Of a stretch of DNA of 62,542 bases, positions 35,197 through 44,936 are shown piece by piece (position 1 is the stretch's first letter; each line of letters begins with the position of its first letter). Where the stretch lies: positions 1 through 62,542 of the forward strand of contig JABEUN010000043.1 of NCBI GenBank assembly GCA_013044385.1. The letters run 5' to 3'. The position numbers were made by a program, and so were the translations under genes. The notes under the pieces are model-generated. The model searched no databases, was not told where the DNA came from, and saw only the letters and a list, made by a program, of their open reading frames with translations. The DNA comes from Acidimicrobiaceae bacterium (GTDB taxonomy: Bacteria; Actinomycetota; Acidimicrobiia; Acidimicrobiales; Acidimicrobiaceae).

Positions 35197-35232
35197 ATAT
35201 GAGCCCCGGCGAGTTTTCGCCGGGGCTCATAT
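35197..35232 (+). terminator. perfect 16-bp hairpin after pilA
   Basis: ATATGAGCCCCGGCGA and its exact complement close on a GTTT loop, 75 nt after the pilA stop. AATTTG follows rather than a U-run. Position and strength suggest the end of the pilA message, separating it from pilD and the assembly genes. Confidence 0.75.
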
Positions 35233-35320
35233 AATTTGCATGTTGATCTGACCACAGCCCCCTCAATTCTGAGTTGAAATTATTGGTTCAGGTGGTCATG
35301 TTCAATGTCGATACTTCGAC

Positions 35321-36088
35321 GTGTACGTGATGGGTTTCGCACTTGTTCTCTTGCTTGGAGTGGTATTCGGTTCGTTCGCGAATGTAATTATTCACAGGGT
35401 ACCCGCGGGTGTTTCGATCTCTACTCCGAGGTCCAGCTGCCCGAATTGTGGTGTGCAAATTGCAGCGAAAGATAATGTACCACTCATTTCGTGGATCCTT
35501 CTTCGCGGTAAATGTCGCTTCTGTGCGGTACCTATTTCGATCCGATATCCGTTGGTCGAAATTGGACTGGGTGCCATTTTCTTATTCAGCGCTTTGACAA
35601 TAGGATTTTCAGCTGCTCTTCCGGGCATCCTAGTAACAGATCTTGTTGGTCTTGCCGCCGCTGCTATTGATCTTGAGAGTCGGCGCATTCCGAATCGACT
35701 TACTCTTTGGGGAGGCGTCGGTGTTGCCACAGCATTTGTCGCAGCCTCGCTCCTGACTGGTCATGTGCTTATGCTTTACTATTCATTTATCGGTGGCGCT
35801 ATCGGATTTGGATTTCCGTTTTTGATCGCAGTTCTCAGTCGTGGAGGCATGGGAATGGGTGATGCCAAGTTGTCGCTGGTTCTCGGTCTGGCCGTCGGGA
35901 TTCTCGGACCCAAGTACCTTTTCTACTTCTTTCTTCTGACATTCGGCTTCGGGTCTCTATTTGGGGTCGGGATGATGGTGGCGCGGAAGTTGTCACGAAA
36001 GGACTCCCTTGCATTTGGCCCATTCCTATACGCAGGGTTCCTGTCGGTTCAGCTTGTATGGCACCTTTTAGCGTCTGGCAGAGCCTAA
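35321..36088 (+). CDS. pilD: prepilin peptidase PilD
   Basis: Bifunctional aspartic prepilin peptidase and N-methyltransferase of the inner membrane, 255 residues. The N-terminal domain has two zinc CxxC pairs (CPNC 40-43, CRFC 65-68), as in the proteobacterial form. The catalytic aspartates are Asp117 (AIDLESRRIPN) and Asp181 (GMGMGDAKL). About seven to eight hydrophobic segments. GTG start at 35321, or ATG at 35330 (MGFALVL). It would process PilA encoded just upstream. Confidence 0.95.
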   Translation: MYVMGFALVLLLGVVFGSFANVIIHRVPAGVSISTPRSSCPNCGVQIAAKDNVPLISWILLRGKCRFCAVPISIRYPLVEIGLGAIFLFSALTIGFSAALPGILVTDLVGLAAAAIDLESRRIPNRLTLWGGVGVATAFVAASLLTGHVLMLYYSFIGGAIGFGFPFLIAVLSRGGMGMGDAKLSLVLGLAVGILGPKYLFYFFLLTFGFGSLFGVGMMVARKLSRKDSLAFGPFLYAGFLSVQLVWHLLASGRA

Positions 36089-36167
36089 AGGTTTTCACCA
36101 AAAGGATCGATTCAATTAGAAGGACAGCGGTCGCTGTATCTTTCGCATATGGTTCGAGGAGTCGCTC

Positions 36168-37940
36168 GTGGCGAACCGGGTAGTTGGAATTGACATCGGA
36201 AGCTACGCCGTAAAGGTGGTGGAGATTGAGGGCGACAAGTCGACTCAACGCATTACTGCCTTAGCCCAGGCGGTCCTTCCCGACGGCGCGAGCCAACTGG
36301 GAGAAGTGGCCAATGCCGATGCTGTAGCTCAGACTCTGAGGACAGTTCTCAAGAAAGCCGGCGTTGTATCGAAGGTTGCCGTCGTAGGAGTGTCAGGTAC
36401 GAGGGTAGTCATAAGGACGTCACAGCTTCCTGCAATGGCGTCGAACGAATTGGATGCTGCGGTCTCGTATGAGGCAATCGAGCTCCTTCCGATTCCCGAG
36501 AAGGATTTGGTCAGCTCCTACGTAATTCAGGGCTCTCAGACCGGTGGAGGCGGCGAGTCGTACTCCGAAGTCTTAATAGCCGGAGCTTATTCGAAGGTTA
36601 TTGAAGCCGCTACGAAGGCGATTCAGAAGGCCGGTCTCAAGGTGCAGGCGGTTGACGTCGGTGCCTTGGCAACTCAAAAGGCAATCAGTTGGTTGAACCG
36701 GATTGAACCTGGCCGGACTGATGACGAGAAGGTAGTTGCCTCAAGCCAGGTGGTTGTGGACGTAGGTTCGCAGCTCACCGAGATAAGTTTTGTAGATTCC
36801 GGGAAGGTCAAATTCGTTAGGACAATTGTCCGAGGTTCAGAGAATATTACTGCAGCGATCAAAGCCGCTGGAGATGGCACCTGGGAGGAAGCCGAACTTG
36901 CGAAGCGGGAGTATTCGGTTTCTGAGCTGGACTCCCACTTTGATTCTGGGATAGAGGATGCGATCAAGACCGCTGTCTCACACCTGGTCGGCGAGATAAC
37001 CTCCACGATCGATTTCTATCAACTCCAGTCCGGTAGTTCAAATATCGAGAAAGTCTGGTTGGTAGGAAGTGGATCTAGGGCGAACGGCATAGCTGAGGCG
37101 CTGCACGAGCGTACTGGATTTGAAGTAGCTCATCCCGCAATGGTCGCAGCGGTGAAAGAGAGTGTCGGCGAGCTCAGCCTGCAAGACGAGAGCATCGTTG
37201 ATTATGGTTTTCTGACGGCATTGGGGCTTGCCCTACATGGAATGTTCGACATTCAGTCGTCCATCGATCTGAGCATGAAGAGGCTCGCCGCCTCGAGGAA
37301 GGAGCGTGTAAAGGACGTTTATGGTGGCGTGGGAGTGCTTTTGGTTGCCGCCGGTCTATCTTCATTTTGGTATCTTGGCGAGAGGCAAGTTTCGCAACTA
37401 ACCAATTCTGTTGTTTCAGGTCAGGCAGCGGTGTCTGCGCTTCAAGCCCAGCTGGTTACACTTGCACCAATTTCCAAAATGCAGAGCACTCTGAAGGCGG
37501 ATGAGGGCTACTTAGCACAGACAATGCAAGATGACGTAGCTTGGGACAAGGTCATAGCATCCATCGGCAATGCGACCCCAACTGATAGCTGGATGAATTC
37601 ACTTCAACTAACTACCGCCACCCCCGCACAGGCAGTCAGCGCGACTGCATCTGCTGGTCCGTCACCTATCGCTGTAACGATCAGTTTCAATAGTTGTTCT
37701 CAGCAATCGCCTATCGATTGGATCAATTCAGCAGCGTCGATTAGCGGTGTCGGATCGACCTGGGTGTCGTCCTCAAATGTGAATCCGATAGTGGAGGGTG
37801 GCACGGGCTGTCCAGGCTTTCCTGCCACTGGTATTAATACAAAGCAGATTGGATTAGGTACTTTCTCGTCCTCGACGACGTTGAATCCGCAACTCTACGC
37901 GGTTCCAGTATCCAACTATTTGGGCGGAGGAACTCAATGA
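36168..37940 (+). CDS. pilM: PilM-PilN fusion, type IV pilus inner-membrane assembly protein
   Basis: A single 590-residue frame holding two usually separate proteins. Residues 1-350 are PilM, an actin-like ATPase fold (VVGIDIGSYAVKVVEI at the start, then VVVDVGSQLTEIS and VWLVGSGSRANG). Residues about 375-590 look like PilN: a short cytosolic basic stretch (KRLAASRKERV), one membrane helix (about 385-400) and a periplasmic-type coiled coil (about 405-440), then a Ser/Thr/Gly-rich domain. PilM normally binds the N-terminus of PilN, so the fusion fits. GTG start after GAGGAG. It overlaps pilO by 4 nt. Confidence 0.88.
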   Translation: MANRVVGIDIGSYAVKVVEIEGDKSTQRITALAQAVLPDGASQLGEVANADAVAQTLRTVLKKAGVVSKVAVVGVSGTRVVIRTSQLPAMASNELDAAVSYEAIELLPIPEKDLVSSYVIQGSQTGGGGESYSEVLIAGAYSKVIEAATKAIQKAGLKVQAVDVGALATQKAISWLNRIEPGRTDDEKVVASSQVVVDVGSQLTEISFVDSGKVKFVRTIVRGSENITAAIKAAGDGTWEEAELAKREYSVSELDSHFDSGIEDAIKTAVSHLVGEITSTIDFYQLQSGSSNIEKVWLVGSGSRANGIAEALHERTGFEVAHPAMVAAVKESVGELSLQDESIVDYGFLTALGLALHGMFDIQSSIDLSMKRLAASRKERVKDVYGGVGVLLVAAGLSSFWYLGERQVSQLTNSVVSGQAAVSALQAQLVTLAPISKMQSTLKADEGYLAQTMQDDVAWDKVIASIGNATPTDSWMNSLQLTTATPAQAVSATASAGPSPIAVTISFNSCSQQSPIDWINSAASISGVGSTWVSSSNVNPIVEGGTGCPGFPATGINTKQIGLGTFSSSTTLNPQLYAVPVSNYLGGGTQ

Positions 37941-38518
37941 AGGCTGATCGGAAAACTATAAGAATCCTTGCAATGGTCCTCGCCGTAATTGCGGTGTCAG
38001 CAGGCTGGTACCTTGCTCTTTATAGCCCGCAGAAGTCGAAGATTTCAGCACTGAATGCGCAGGCTGCGTCTATTGCATCTCAAAGGTCTACCTTGGCTGC
38101 TCAAGTGAGCCAGCTCAACTACGCAAAGAGGAATGTTTCATCGCTGAAAGCTCAGTTGGCTCGGGTCAGCTCGGCACTTCCGGCGACTCCGCAACTCTCA
38201 CAATTTCTAACGAACCTACAAACGGCTGCCTCAAGTGCGGGTGTCTCCGAGGTTACAGTCTCACCTACGGCACCAGCGGCCATTTCTCAGGCGGTTCCGG
38301 GAGTTCCGGCGGGCGTTACCTCTTTGGCAGTTACATTCAGCGTGGATGGTCAATACTCCGCTTTGCTCGGGTTTTTGCATAACCTGGACGGGCTTCCCCG
38401 ACTGATTCTTGTCAAGTCCGTGTCTCTTGGCACTAAGTCATCCAACAGTGCAAGTAGTGGTACTAGCAGTCCATTACTTAGCGCGCAGATCCAGGCCTCC
38501 ATCTTCGAGGCACAGTAG
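37937..38518 (+). CDS. pilO: PilO-like type IV pilus assembly protein
   Basis: A 193-residue bitopic protein: basic N-terminus, one membrane helix (about 8-28), coiled coil (about 35-75), then a ferredoxin-like PilO domain (about 85-192) with FLTNLQTAASSAGV and the FLHNLDGLPRLI motif. It dimerises with PilN in the alignment complex. The ATG overlaps the pilMN stop (ATGA). The identification is from position and fold pattern. Confidence 0.85.
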   Translation: MKADRKTIRILAMVLAVIAVSAGWYLALYSPQKSKISALNAQAASIASQRSTLAAQVSQLNYAKRNVSSLKAQLARVSSALPATPQLSQFLTNLQTAASSAGVSEVTVSPTAPAAISQAVPGVPAGVTSLAVTFSVDGQYSALLGFLHNLDGLPRLILVKSVSLGTKSSNSASSGTSSPLLSAQIQASIFEAQ

Positions 38519-38562
38519 AGATATATGAGAGTCGCGTTGCTCGCTAGGAGTGGTAGGTAGCC

Positions 38563-38949
38563 ATGTTTCTTGAACAGTCAGATCTTGATGATGCGTCGGT
38601 CCCCGGCGCTTCGTCTGACGCCCATTCGCTGTCCGACGATGCAGTTATAAGTGATCCTGACTCGCATGAGCCAAAGCGGAAGGCCAAGAAATTGCTATTA
38701 CTGGGCCTTTTCGTTGTAGTCGCAGTAGCGGGCATCTTCTATTTGAGATCGTCCTTGACTTCGAAATCTCAGGCGGCGAACTTGCCAGTCCCGCGTATTC
38801 ATATCCTCGTCAAAGGTACGCCTCCTGTGGGTGTTGCAAAGCAAGTTCCCACGTCGGTTGTCGTGACCCGAAATCCATTTGTACCTGCGTCTGGTTTTGC
38901 GTCTTCTACTACGTCCAGTAGTACCTCGGGGGTACCGCCGGCAGGATGA
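38563..38949 (+). CDS. bitopic protein in the pilP position
   Basis: A 128-residue protein: acidic N-terminus (about 1-38), basic PKRKAKK, one membrane helix (about 43-62), then an extracytoplasmic tail ending in a Ser/Thr/Gly low-complexity stretch. VVTRNPFVPASGF recalls the short NPF-type segment near the start of the PilP/GspC homology region, but no full PilP domain is present. It closes the pilMN-pilO unit, 44 nt after pilO. It could be a reduced PilP-like or a lineage-specific pilus protein. Confidence 0.7.
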   Translation: MFLEQSDLDDASVPGASSDAHSLSDDAVISDPDSHEPKRKAKKLLLLGLFVVVAVAGIFYLRSSLTSKSQAANLPVPRIHILVKGTPPVGVAKQVPTSVVVTRNPFVPASGFASSTTSSSTSGVPPAG

Positions 38950-39179
38950 TGCAAAATGGCTGAAAAGCCGTTAGATGCGCCCTGTCTGTAATGGTAGCGA
39001 AGTGGCTCCTGGAACTTCGCAATTGGTGTGCCTGGACCACTTTGTTCCATCGATCGAGGGTGTAGGTTGCCAGGGGAGGGCGGCTTGGCAACGTCCCACG
39101 GTCTTGGATCGAAGATCGGTTAATTTTCAAGTGCTAGTGCACAATAGGTGTTTAGCTTGGGCTCAATTAGGCTCGGAGG

Positions 39180-40334
39180 ATGCTTAGATTTCTAACCGCC
39201 GGCGAGTCACACGGCAAGGCTCTGGTGGTAATTGTCGAAGGTCTACCCGCTGGCCTGGAGATTACCGAAGACGAGATTCAAGGCGAACTTGCCAGGCGCA
39301 GACTCGGATTTGGACGAGGGCCTAGGATGCGGTTCGAGGCAGATTCGATCACGTTGCTTGCTGGGATTCGTCATGGAAGGACGATTGGGTCGCCAGTTGC
39401 GATTGAGATCGGAAATTCTGAGTGGGATAGAAAATGGTCTGAGGAGATGTCTCCGCACCCAGGGCAGCCATCCAAAATTTTGACCCAACCTCGACCGGGT
39501 CACGCCGATCTCGCAGGAATGATTAAGTATGGACTTAGTGATGCCCGCGATGTTCTGGAGCGGGCCTCCGCCCGAGAAACTGCTGCACGTGTGGTTGCGG
39601 GTTGCCTATCGAAGGCGCTCTTATCCGAGATCGGGGTCGGCATCCTCTCTCATGTGACTCAGATTGGATCAGTTGAGATAAAGGCTACAGATTCACTTCC
39701 GACCTTAGAAGATCTCCGAAAAATTGACGCGTCGTCTGTTAGGTGTTGGCTCCCTGAGTTTGAAGAACTTATGGTTGCGGAAATCAAGGCGGCTGCGAAG
39801 ATAGGTGATTCGCTTGGCGGTGCAGCTGAAGTTGTTGCATTTGGTGTCCCCGTTGGCTTAGGTAGCCATGTGCATTGGGACAGAAAGATCGATGGTCTGC
39901 TTGGTCAGGCGTTAATGAGCATTCAGGCCGTCAAGGCGGTTTCAATTGGGGACGGTGTCGACATCGCCTATAGAAGGGGATCAGAAGCCCATGATGCGAT
40001 CCATTGGGATGCTGATGATCAATCGTACTATCGTAGGACACATCGTTCAGGAGGAGTAGAGGGCGGCATCACAACGGGTAGCCCATTGAGGGCTAAAGCT
40101 TGGATGAAGCCGCTGGCAACACTAAATCGTCCCGTAATTGCGACAGTCGATACTGAAACCAAGGAGTCTGTCGTTTCCTTCAAGGAGAGAACGGACGTTA
40201 CCGCTGTTCCAGCCATGGGCGTTGTAGCTGAATCGATGGTCGCGTTTGTGCTGCTATCGGAGGCGTTACGAAAGTTCGGTGGAGATTCGGTAGTCGAGTT
40301 TTCTAGGAACTTCAAAGCTGCAAGTGTTGGGTAG
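39180..40334 (+). CDS. aroC: chorismate synthase
   Basis: FMN-dependent enzyme making chorismate from EPSP. Motifs GESHGKAL (8-15), RRRLGFGRGPRM, TRPRPGHADLAGMIKYG-like region, RASARETAARV, and later GDGVDIAYRRGSEAHD and GGVEGGITTG are all standard. The length (384 residues) fits the actinobacterial form. The ATG follows GGAGG by almost no space, but the family N-terminus MLRFLTAGESHG fixes the start. The pil-aro order is shared with other actinobacterial type IV pilus loci. Confidence 0.96.
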   Translation: MLRFLTAGESHGKALVVIVEGLPAGLEITEDEIQGELARRRLGFGRGPRMRFEADSITLLAGIRHGRTIGSPVAIEIGNSEWDRKWSEEMSPHPGQPSKILTQPRPGHADLAGMIKYGLSDARDVLERASARETAARVVAGCLSKALLSEIGVGILSHVTQIGSVEIKATDSLPTLEDLRKIDASSVRCWLPEFEELMVAEIKAAAKIGDSLGGAAEVVAFGVPVGLGSHVHWDRKIDGLLGQALMSIQAVKAVSIGDGVDIAYRRGSEAHDAIHWDADDQSYYRRTHRSGGVEGGITTGSPLRAKAWMKPLATLNRPVIATVDTETKESVVSFKERTDVTAVPAMGVVAESMVAFVLLSEALRKFGGDSVVEFSRNFKAASVG

Positions 40335-40491
40335 CGCACTTAGTTAGCTACGTCTGCGAACTCGCAAATGAGCGGTAAAGACGTCTTAGCGTTACGTAAG
40401 TTGTTCTAGAAACTTTAAATGTTACCTGAGCGAAACCTTTTCGAGGGTTTCCCTATCGGGGGTCTATTGGTGCCCAGAGAGAGGATTTGGG

Positions 40492-41529
40492 TTGGGTATT
40501 AGGCGTGTACAAGTTGAATTGGAGGAGCGCAGCTATCCCATATTGATCGGTGGAGGTGCTCTTTCGGAGTTACCCGGTCTAATTGGCCCGAAGGTTTCTA
40601 AAGTGGCCGTTGTCACTCAGGCCTCAATCCCTCTGTCACTGGATATTCACCAACCCGTCAAAGTAATTACGGTTCCCGACGGTGAGGTTGCAAAAAGTTT
40701 TGTGACCTTAGAGCGTGTTATTAGTGAGTTTGTGGAGTTTGGACTTTCTCGGGCTGACCTGGTTATTGGATTTGGAGGGGGAGTTGTAACGGATCTCGCT
40801 GGCTTTGCTGCATCTATCTATCATCGCGGAGTGACATTGGTGAATGTACCAACAACTCTTCTAGGGATGGTCGACGCCGCAATCGGTGGCAAGACGGCCA
40901 TCAATATTCGAGAGGGAAAGAATCTCGTTGGAAGTTTCCATCAGCCCCGAGCTGTCATTTGTGACACGAGCCTGCTGGAGACTCTACCTCCTGAGGAGAT
41001 TCTGTGTGGTCGGGGAGAGATGGCGAAGTACGCATTTTTGGGTGCCGACAATCTTCTGCAACTTCCGCTTGATGCGCAGGTAGAGGTATGCGCAGCCATC
41101 AAAGCGCAGTTCGTTTCGAGTGATGAAACGGAAGGGGGAGGAAGAGCGTTACTCAATTATGGCCATACGCTTGCTCACGCTCTGGAAGCACAAGGAGATC
41201 TGGTCGGCGGTGAGCAGAGGATCAAGCACGGACAGGCCGTTGCCATTGGCCTTATTTTTGCCGCCCGCCTCGCGCTGTCTTTGGGGCGGATCGATGAATC
41301 ACGACTCGATGAGCATCTTGCTGTCGTGCGCTCGTTCGGTTTAGATAGCAAACTGCCCGGCTGGGCCGATCCAGACTCACTCATTGAACTGATGAGGAGA
41401 GATAAAAAGGCTATCGATGGCCTTACCTTCGTGTTGGACGGTCAAGGTGGGCTCGAGGTTGTGCAGAGTATCGATCCGGGACTGATCAGATCCGAGCTGG
41501 AACTCATGGCTAGGGACAAGCGCTCCTAG
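40492..41529 (+). CDS. aroB: 3-dehydroquinate synthase
   Basis: Second step of the shikimate pathway: DAHP to 3-dehydroquinate, needing NAD and a divalent metal. Motifs: VPDGEVAKS, GFGGGVVTDLAGFAASIYHRG, the substrate loop GGKTAINIREGKNLVGSFHQP, metal ligand Glu in GRGEMAKY and His in NYGHTLAHALE and KHGQAVAIG. 345 residues. TTG start at 40492 with GAGAGGA before it. Shikimate kinase (aroK), often placed between aroC and aroB, is not present in the 157-bp gap. Confidence 0.96.
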   Translation: MGIRRVQVELEERSYPILIGGGALSELPGLIGPKVSKVAVVTQASIPLSLDIHQPVKVITVPDGEVAKSFVTLERVISEFVEFGLSRADLVIGFGGGVVTDLAGFAASIYHRGVTLVNVPTTLLGMVDAAIGGKTAINIREGKNLVGSFHQPRAVICDTSLLETLPPEEILCGRGEMAKYAFLGADNLLQLPLDAQVEVCAAIKAQFVSSDETEGGGRALLNYGHTLAHALEAQGDLVGGEQRIKHGQAVAIGLIFAARLALSLGRIDESRLDEHLAVVRSFGLDSKLPGWADPDSLIELMRRDKKAIDGLTFVLDGQGGLEVVQSIDPGLIRSELELMARDKRS

Positions 41530-41696
41530 AGTTTTCGGTGCGCCGAGGTGCTCATGTTCTCTTTAGTCGTGTGATGGTAGGCATATGCGGAGGCGAAACG
41601 CTTAGGGTGATCCGCTTAGAGGTTGAGTTCGCTCGCACTTGTGGCGGCGGTTGTCACCTGAACCAGTTGCCAATTGGGTTGTTGAAAGGTTGAATT

Positions 41697-42344
41697 GTGT
41701 CATTAGGTCCAGACGGGATTCTCAGGACTCCGAAGGAGCAGCAGGCAGCGAATAGCAGGAAAAAGAGATGGGTCATCTTGGCGGTACTTGCGCTCGTTGT
41801 GATTGCGGTTCTGACCGATCTGCCCCGTGGAGTAACGCTCGCTGATCGTCAGGCGAACTTGCAACTAGTTCGGACTACGATCGTCACGGACATGCAGGTA
41901 TGCAATGCGAGTCTTTCGGATTCGCTGACCGCGTTGTCGGGGATACTTTCTGGAACGTCGAACCAGGTAGCTACGGCTAAGCAGATCATGGTTAGAGCCG
42001 AGTCGACTTGCACGGTTATAGACAACCCAGACCTGTATGATCTGGCCACTCTTGCGCCACCCACGGCACTTGAGAATCTGTCGGTAAACATCTCTAAGGC
42101 GACGAACAACTATGTTGAGTGGGCCTACCCAAATGCAGCCGCTGTGATAGTCGATGCCCAGGATCTGCTTAAGAATCCAAAAGATGCAAAGGCAATCGCC
42201 GACCTTCGCGTAAGGGTGCGGAATATGCAATCCGAAGAGCAGGCGGCGAATCTAGTGCTTTCAACTGCTGCAGAGGACCTGAAGATGACAATCCAACCAT
42301 TGAATTTCGATGGAATAAATCAGCTTCCGGCATCTCTCAGGTAA
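41697..42344 (+). CDS. unknown single-pass membrane protein
   Basis: A 215-residue protein: about 22 cytosolic residues, a membrane helix (about 25-43), and an extracytoplasmic helical domain of about 165 residues with two cysteines (VCNASL and STCTVIDN) that could pair. The helices are amphipathic and coiled-coil-prone (IADLRVRVRNMQSEEQAANLV). No family recognised. GTG start. It lies 167 nt after aroB and is convergent with nusB; no functional hint from context. Confidence 0.75.
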   Translation: MSLGPDGILRTPKEQQAANSRKKRWVILAVLALVVIAVLTDLPRGVTLADRQANLQLVRTTIVTDMQVCNASLSDSLTALSGILSGTSNQVATAKQIMVRAESTCTVIDNPDLYDLATLAPPTALENLSVNISKATNNYVEWAYPNAAAVIVDAQDLLKNPKDAKAIADLRVRVRNMQSEEQAANLVLSTAAEDLKMTIQPLNFDGINQLPASLR

Positions 42345-42498
42345 GTTCGTCGGTCGGGTGGCCCGGCACAATCCTTGATGGTCATGATTTATTCTTAGAT
42401 GCTTGTGCACCAATGGATCGCCGGCAGGCTCTGCTTCAGAGTTGACCAGTCCTAATTAGAAAGAGCATCGTAAGGGGAACCGGTCAAATGTGGAATAA

Positions 42499-42924
42499 TC
42501 AGGCTTCGTCTGACCGATTCTGTAGAACTTCCGCATCTGCACCCCTCTTTATGGTCGCTAAAATTCCGTTCACGAATTTTGACGAGGAGTCTGTCGAGAA
42601 TCTTTTCGCGAGTTCGACTGCTTCGGAGATGATGACTGCATGTGGGGTTTCCGAGTCGGATAACAGCTCACAAGTTGCCAGCCTAAGGATACAGAGGTCG
42701 ATAACTGGCATCCGGTCGAGTTCCCAACCTCTTGCCGCTGCATCGATTAGTCGGTCGCCAGTTTCGCGTTTGGCCTCCTCCAACTTCAGGAGGTCAACGA
42801 CGAACTCCTCTTCTCTTACTGGGAGCTGTTCGAGTAGAGCGCTACTTGTTAGGCCCTTCATCTCGGCTTCATAGATCAAGGAGAGAGCCCTTTCCCTGAA
42901 CAGCCTTCGGTCCTCTGGTGCCAT
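42499..42924 (-). CDS. nusB: transcription antitermination factor NusB
   Basis: All-helical RNA-binding protein of 141 residues. The family core is visible: RERALSLIYEAEM at the N-terminus, GWELDRMPVIDLCILRLATCELL in the middle, and VIISEAVELAKRFSTDSSSKFVNGILA at the end. With NusE it binds boxA RNA for rRNA antitermination. Its ATG overlaps the efp stop (TGATG), a coupled pair common in bacteria. Confidence 0.95.
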   Translation of the reverse strand: MAPEDRRLFRERALSLIYEAEMKGLTSSALLEQLPVREEEFVVDLLKLEEAKRETGDRLIDAAARGWELDRMPVIDLCILRLATCELLSDSETPHAVIISEAVELAKRFSTDSSSKFVNGILATIKRGADAEVLQNRSDEA

Positions 42925-43490
42925 CAGGCTCTGGTCAAGTATTCGCCAGACCTTGTATCAACCTTTATCTTCTCTCCTATGTTCACGAAGAGCGGAACTT
43001 GAACGACAATGCCTGTCTCAAGCGTGGCAGGCTTTCTCGCGCCCGATACTCGATCTCCCTGAATGCCAGGTTCTGTTTCAGTGACTGTCAACTCGACAGC
43101 AGCTGGAAGCTCAGTAGCAACTACTTCACCCTCGTAGGTGCTGAGAGACACGATGTCCCCTTCTTTGAGAAAGTTGACAGCTGTGCCGAGTACGGTATCC
43201 TCCACCTGGAGTTGGTCATAGGTGGCCGTATCCATAAAGACGACTTGGGTTCCGTCACGATAGAGGAACTGCATGTCGCTCTTATCGATGATCGCCTGGT
43301 CGAGTTTCTCGTCGGCTCGATACGTTCTCTCGATTACTGCGCCGGTTCTGAGGTTCTTCAGTTTCGTTCTAACGAACGCTCCACCTTTCCCAGGCTTCAC
43401 ATGCTGGAACTCGACGATGCCATATAGGCCGTCAGGTAGATCTAACGTCATTCCGTTCTTGAAGTCGTTGGTGGAAGTAGAAACTGACAA
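42924..43490 (-). CDS. efp: elongation factor P
   Basis: Rescues ribosomes stalled at proline runs. The frame opens at 43559, but TTG at 43490, after GGAG at 6 nt, gives the normal 188 residues beginning [13 protein letters not shown]. Domain I has the tip loop [12 protein letters not shown] with the Lys that is modified in some bacteria; domains II and III follow, with [10 protein letters not shown] and the PGIQGDR...KPATLETG region typical of the C-terminal signature. Forms an operon with nusB. Confidence 0.95.
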   Translation of the reverse strand: MSVSTSTNDFKNGMTLDLPDGLYGIVEFQHVKPGKGGAFVRTKLKNLRTGAVIERTYRADEKLDQAIIDKSDMQFLYRDGTQVVFMDTATYDQLQVEDTVLGTAVNFLKEGDIVSLSTYEGEVVATELPAAVELTVTETEPGIQGDRVSGARKPATLETGIVVQVPLFVNIGEKIKVDTRSGEYLTRA

Positions 43491-43669
43491 TCTGAACTCC
43501 GGATCGATAAATTGCGGTCTGCAAATGCGCTGATGAATCTTAGTCGGAGGACTGGACACTCCTATCTGACGAGCTGGTCAATCAGGAGGGTGAGGCCGTG
43601 CTCACTAGCTTTGTCGAGGCTTGGGTCTATGTGCTGGCCACCTTGCAATTCAGATCTTCTGTGCACTGT

Positions 43670-44746
43670 TCAGACGATCCAGTCATAGCCGAATTGAGTA
43701 ATGCAACCTGGTTCGGACCCGACGTGAATCATGTCTTCGATCCGAATCCCGAACTCGCCTTCTAGATAAAGCCCGGGTTCGGCGGTGACCACTTCTCCCA
43801 TCATTAAAGTAAGGCGGTTCCCGCTTCCAAGTATCGGAGTCTCGTGGATTTCAAGACCCACTCCGTGTCCGACTGAATGGATAAATTTATTAGCCAGATT
43901 TAGGTCGGCCAGATAGTTGCGGGCCGCAGCATCCACCTCTTCGGCTCTTCTGCCAGCAACTATGGATTCAATTGCTTTTCTCTGTGCGTGAATCACGCTT
44001 TCGTGAATTTCCGACTGCCTTAGAGTTGGTTGTCCAACTACAAAGGTGCGAGTCATGTCGGAATGGTAGCCGCGATAGGTAGCACCGAAATCGATGACGA
44101 CAACGTCGCCTTTTGCAATCGTGCGTTCTGTGGGCTGCGCATGGGGGAGTGCTGAATTCGGTCCAGCCCCGACGATCGTATCGAAAGAGGGTCTTTCAGA
44201 GCCAAGTCGAGCCATTTCGGCCTCCAACAGCTGAGCGAAACTGCGCTCGGTCGGTTGGCTAGACAGCAAACCCAAAGTTGCCGTGAGGGCTTCGTCGGCT
44301 ATGTGAGCCGCGGATGTAAGAGCTTCGATCTCTTCTGCGTCTTTTATTCGGCGAATCTGTTCAATAAGGTCGGTTGACGGAATCAACTGAACAGACGGTC
44401 CAATCAGCTCTTGGAGTTCGAGGGCGAACGCCCAGACGGCATTACGACTCTCAATTGCGACCCTCTCACGGCCAGCTGAGAGTCTTGAGATTTCGTTCAT
44501 CTGTTCCGACGAGTTCCCAACGAAGACGGAAATGTCGGAATTTCCCGCGTTTTTCAATTGCCTGCGGGACTGAGAGTCGTACCGTCCGTCAGTAAGGAAA
44601 GTGACAAAATCTCGAGAAATGTACACAATCCCGGCTGAGCCTGAAAAGCCGGTTAAGTATCTAACATTTGGCAAGTGAGATGTCACAAGTGCGTCTAGAT
44701 CCGACTCCATGAGACGTTTGACCAGCTTGGAGATTCGCGCATGCAT
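43670..44746 (-). CDS. Xaa-Pro aminopeptidase / M24B peptidase
   Basis: Creatinase-fold metallopeptidase, about 358 residues from ATG at 44746 (longer in-frame extension to 44962 is unlikely: it is not conserved-looking and overlaps the ctaB promoter). The N-terminal domain begins HARISKLVKRL; the catalytic domain has two-metal ligands in VVIDFGATYRGYHSDMTRTF, SVGHGVGLEIHE, EPGLYLEGEFGIRIED. It releases N-terminal residues before proline, and in many bacteria lies next to efp as here. Confidence 0.93.
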   Translation of the reverse strand: MHARISKLVKRLMESDLDALVTSHLPNVRYLTGFSGSAGIVYISRDFVTFLTDGRYDSQSRRQLKNAGNSDISVFVGNSSEQMNEISRLSAGRERVAIESRNAVWAFALELQELIGPSVQLIPSTDLIEQIRRIKDAEEIEALTSAAHIADEALTATLGLLSSQPTERSFAQLLEAEMARLGSERPSFDTIVGAGPNSALPHAQPTERTIAKGDVVVIDFGATYRGYHSDMTRTFVVGQPTLRQSEIHESVIHAQRKAIESIVAGRRAEEVDAAARNYLADLNLANKFIHSVGHGVGLEIHETPILGSGNRLTLMMGEVVTAEPGLYLEGEFGIRIEDMIHVGSEPGCITQFGYDWIV

Positions 44747-44936
44747 ATGATTGGACCCACTTCCTAAGGATTTGGCTGAAATTACGTCCTGGTAGTTGCT
44801 AGGGTAACTTACTTGAATATGGCTTTTCCTTCTCATTAATGTTTTGATCAAGATAAAGTAAAGAAACGGAAAGATGTACGTAGGAGAGCGCCCGACGTTT
44901 GCGGCGGGTGTGCTGTGTGAGGAACAAAAGGCTGGA

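Noticed and set aside
40335-40491. Shikimate kinase gene between aroC and aroB
   Set aside because: The gap is only 157 bp and holds no matching frame.
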